Both the position numbers and the translations under genes were made by a program. This document shows, piece by piece, positions 63,206 through 64,000 of a DNA stretch of 64,000 nucleotides. Each line of letters opens with the position of its first letter. Positions within the stretch are counted from its first letter, which is position 1. The notes beneath the pieces are model-generated. The model did not search any database, was not told where the DNA came from, and was given only the letters and a program-made list of their open reading frames with translations. This DNA is from Rhizobium leguminosarum (GTDB taxonomy: Bacteria; Pseudomonadota; Alphaproteobacteria; Rhizobiales; Rhizobiaceae): NCBI RefSeq assembly GCF_017876795.1, contig NZ_JAGIOR010000002.1:744001-808000 (forward strand), in the 5' to 3' direction.

Positions 63206-63925
63206 ATGACCAAAGTGCTAACAGACGCTCGCTCTATCCGCATCAAGGGCCGCTCTTTCCTGGCGGTCATGCTGTCTCCGGATCTTCCCATCGATGATTG
63301 GTTGATCAGGCTGGACGATCTGGCTGCGCGTTCGGCCGGCTTTTTCCTCGGACGGCCTGTCGTGCTCGACCTGACGGACCTGCAAATCGACCGGCCGCAG
63401 CTAAAGGACCTAATTGCCGAACTTGCCAAGCGCAATGTCAGCATCATGGGCATCGAAGGTGCACGGCCTTCCATGCTCGGCACGGGCATGCCTCCGGCGC
63501 TCAAAGGCGGCCGCTCGGCTTCCGACATCGAGGTTCAGGCGAATGAGCCTGTCGATCCGGTCGGGAAACAGTCAGCGGCAGAACCCCGTCCGGCAATGCA
63601 ATCGATCGTCATCAGGGAACCCGTACGCTCCGGGCAATCGGTGATCTTCCCGGAAGGCGACGTCACGGTCATCGGATCGGTCGCTTCCGGCGCGGAGGTC
63701 ATCGCAGGAGGATCGGTCCATATCTACGGGGCGCTGCGCGGCCGCGCCATGGCAGGATCCATCGGCAACGCATCGGCGCGGATTTTTTGCCGCAAGCTCG
63801 AGGCCGAGCTGGTTGCAATCGACGGCGTTTACAAAATGGCGGAAGACATGGCCGCCAATCTTCGCGGACAGGCTGTTCAGCTCTGGCTCGAAGACGATGC
63901 GATCATGGCAGAGAAACTGATCTGA
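63206..63925 (+). CDS. minC: Septum site-determining protein MinC
   Basis: This 239-residue MinC blocks FtsZ polymerisation away from midcell. It has an N-terminal MinC_N domain (RIKGRSFLAVMLSPDLPIDDW) and a C-terminal beta-helix (VTVIGSVASGAEVIAGGSVHIYG, GRAMAGSIGNASARIFCRKLEAELVAIDG) that binds MinD. minD is expected just beyond the right edge; only 75 non-coding bases follow here. Rhizobia usually keep minCDE on a secondary replicon. Confidence 0.95.
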   Translation: MTKVLTDARSIRIKGRSFLAVMLSPDLPIDDWLIRLDDLAARSAGFFLGRPVVLDLTDLQIDRPQLKDLIAELAKRNVSIMGIEGARPSMLGTGMPPALKGGRSASDIEVQANEPVDPVGKQSAAEPRPAMQSIVIREPVRSGQSVIFPEGDVTVIGSVASGAEVIAGGSVHIYGALRGRAMAGSIGNASARIFCRKLEAELVAIDGVYKMAEDMAANLRGQAVQLWLEDDAIMAEKLI

Positions 63926-64000
63926 CGACAGCGCCGCGCGTTTTTATCAGATGCGCAAAAGACGTTGAAACACTTTGAATTGCGGCCACGGCAAAGGAGA

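Overview
The window looks like part of a large replicon (chromid or megaplasmid) of a Rhizobium of the R. leguminosarum/R. etli type. This rests on high GC, a RIME-type rhizobial intergenic palindrome at about 33.65-33.78 kb, the soxBDAG/glxABCD/glnT block typical of rhizobia, minC at the right end (rhizobia usually carry minCDE on a secondary replicon), and a second-copy type nuo operon. No rRNA, tRNA or CRISPR array was recognised.

Layout. (1) 1-10.7 kb, minus strand: a complex I (nuo) operon in the unusual order J-K-(extra antiporter)-(84 aa protein)-(L-like antiporter)-M-N-A-B-C-D-E-F; nuoF runs off the left edge. It encodes four antiporter-like pumping subunits instead of three. (2) 11-23.5 kb: an accessory, decaying region with an alpha/beta hydrolase, a tautomerase, two LysR regulators, an AraC regulator divergent from an SDR-GST-isochorismatase operon, a second SDR, a second isochorismatase-like hydrolase, a GYD-domain protein, and relics of a sulfatase, an adenylate cyclase, an SDR and a tad locus. 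(3) 23.9-29.1 kb: an arsenic resistance island (DUF6428 gene divergent from arsR-arsC-arsN-acr3-arsC2-arsH-arsK). Both efflux transporter genes, acr3 and arsK, carry reading-frame lesions. The island is bordered on both sides by tad-derived sequence. (4) 29.1-43.1 kb: a tad/flp-type pilus locus on the minus strand (pilin, cpaA, tadE, tadG, a second pseudopilin, a periplasmic protein, cpaB, tadA, tadB, tadC, FHA protein). An ISAzo13-type element splits the FHA gene, and tadC and tadE have single-base frameshifts. A second CpaF-type ATPase with a coupled 43-residue membrane ORF is divergent from it. (5) 43.1-43.75 kb: a ParD/ParE-type toxin-antitoxin pair with a frameshifted toxin and a perfect 18-bp inverted-repeat operator. 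(6) 43.8-62.3 kb: methylated-amine catabolism. soxB-D-A-G (N-methylglutamate dehydrogenase/sarcosine oxidase) is on minus. On plus lie glxA, an XRE-cupin regulator, glxB-C-D (N-methylglutamate synthase), glnT/gmaS (gamma-glutamylmethylamide synthetase), purU, folD, dmmD-A-B-C (dimethylamine monooxygenase) and tmm (trimethylamine monooxygenase). (7) 62.4-64 kb: a PAS plus short MCP-hairpin protein, and minC.

How the genes work together. Region 6 should oxidise trimethylamine to TMAO (tmm), dimethylamine to methylamine (dmm), and methylamine through gamma-glutamylmethylamide and N-methylglutamate (gmaS, glxBCD, sox/mgd). Released one-carbon units would pass to tetrahydrofolate and then through folD and purU to formate. 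The TMAO demethylase step (tdm) is not visible in the window. The ars island would reduce arsenate and acetylate or oxidise organoarsenicals, but export of arsenite is doubtful as sequenced. The tad locus would assemble Flp-like pili if its breaks are not sequencing errors.

Several breaks are single-base indels, two of them in homopolymers, so assembly error has to be excluded before they are called pseudogenes. The IS insertion, the truncated sulfatase, the duplicated SDR tail and the arsK gap cannot be explained that way.
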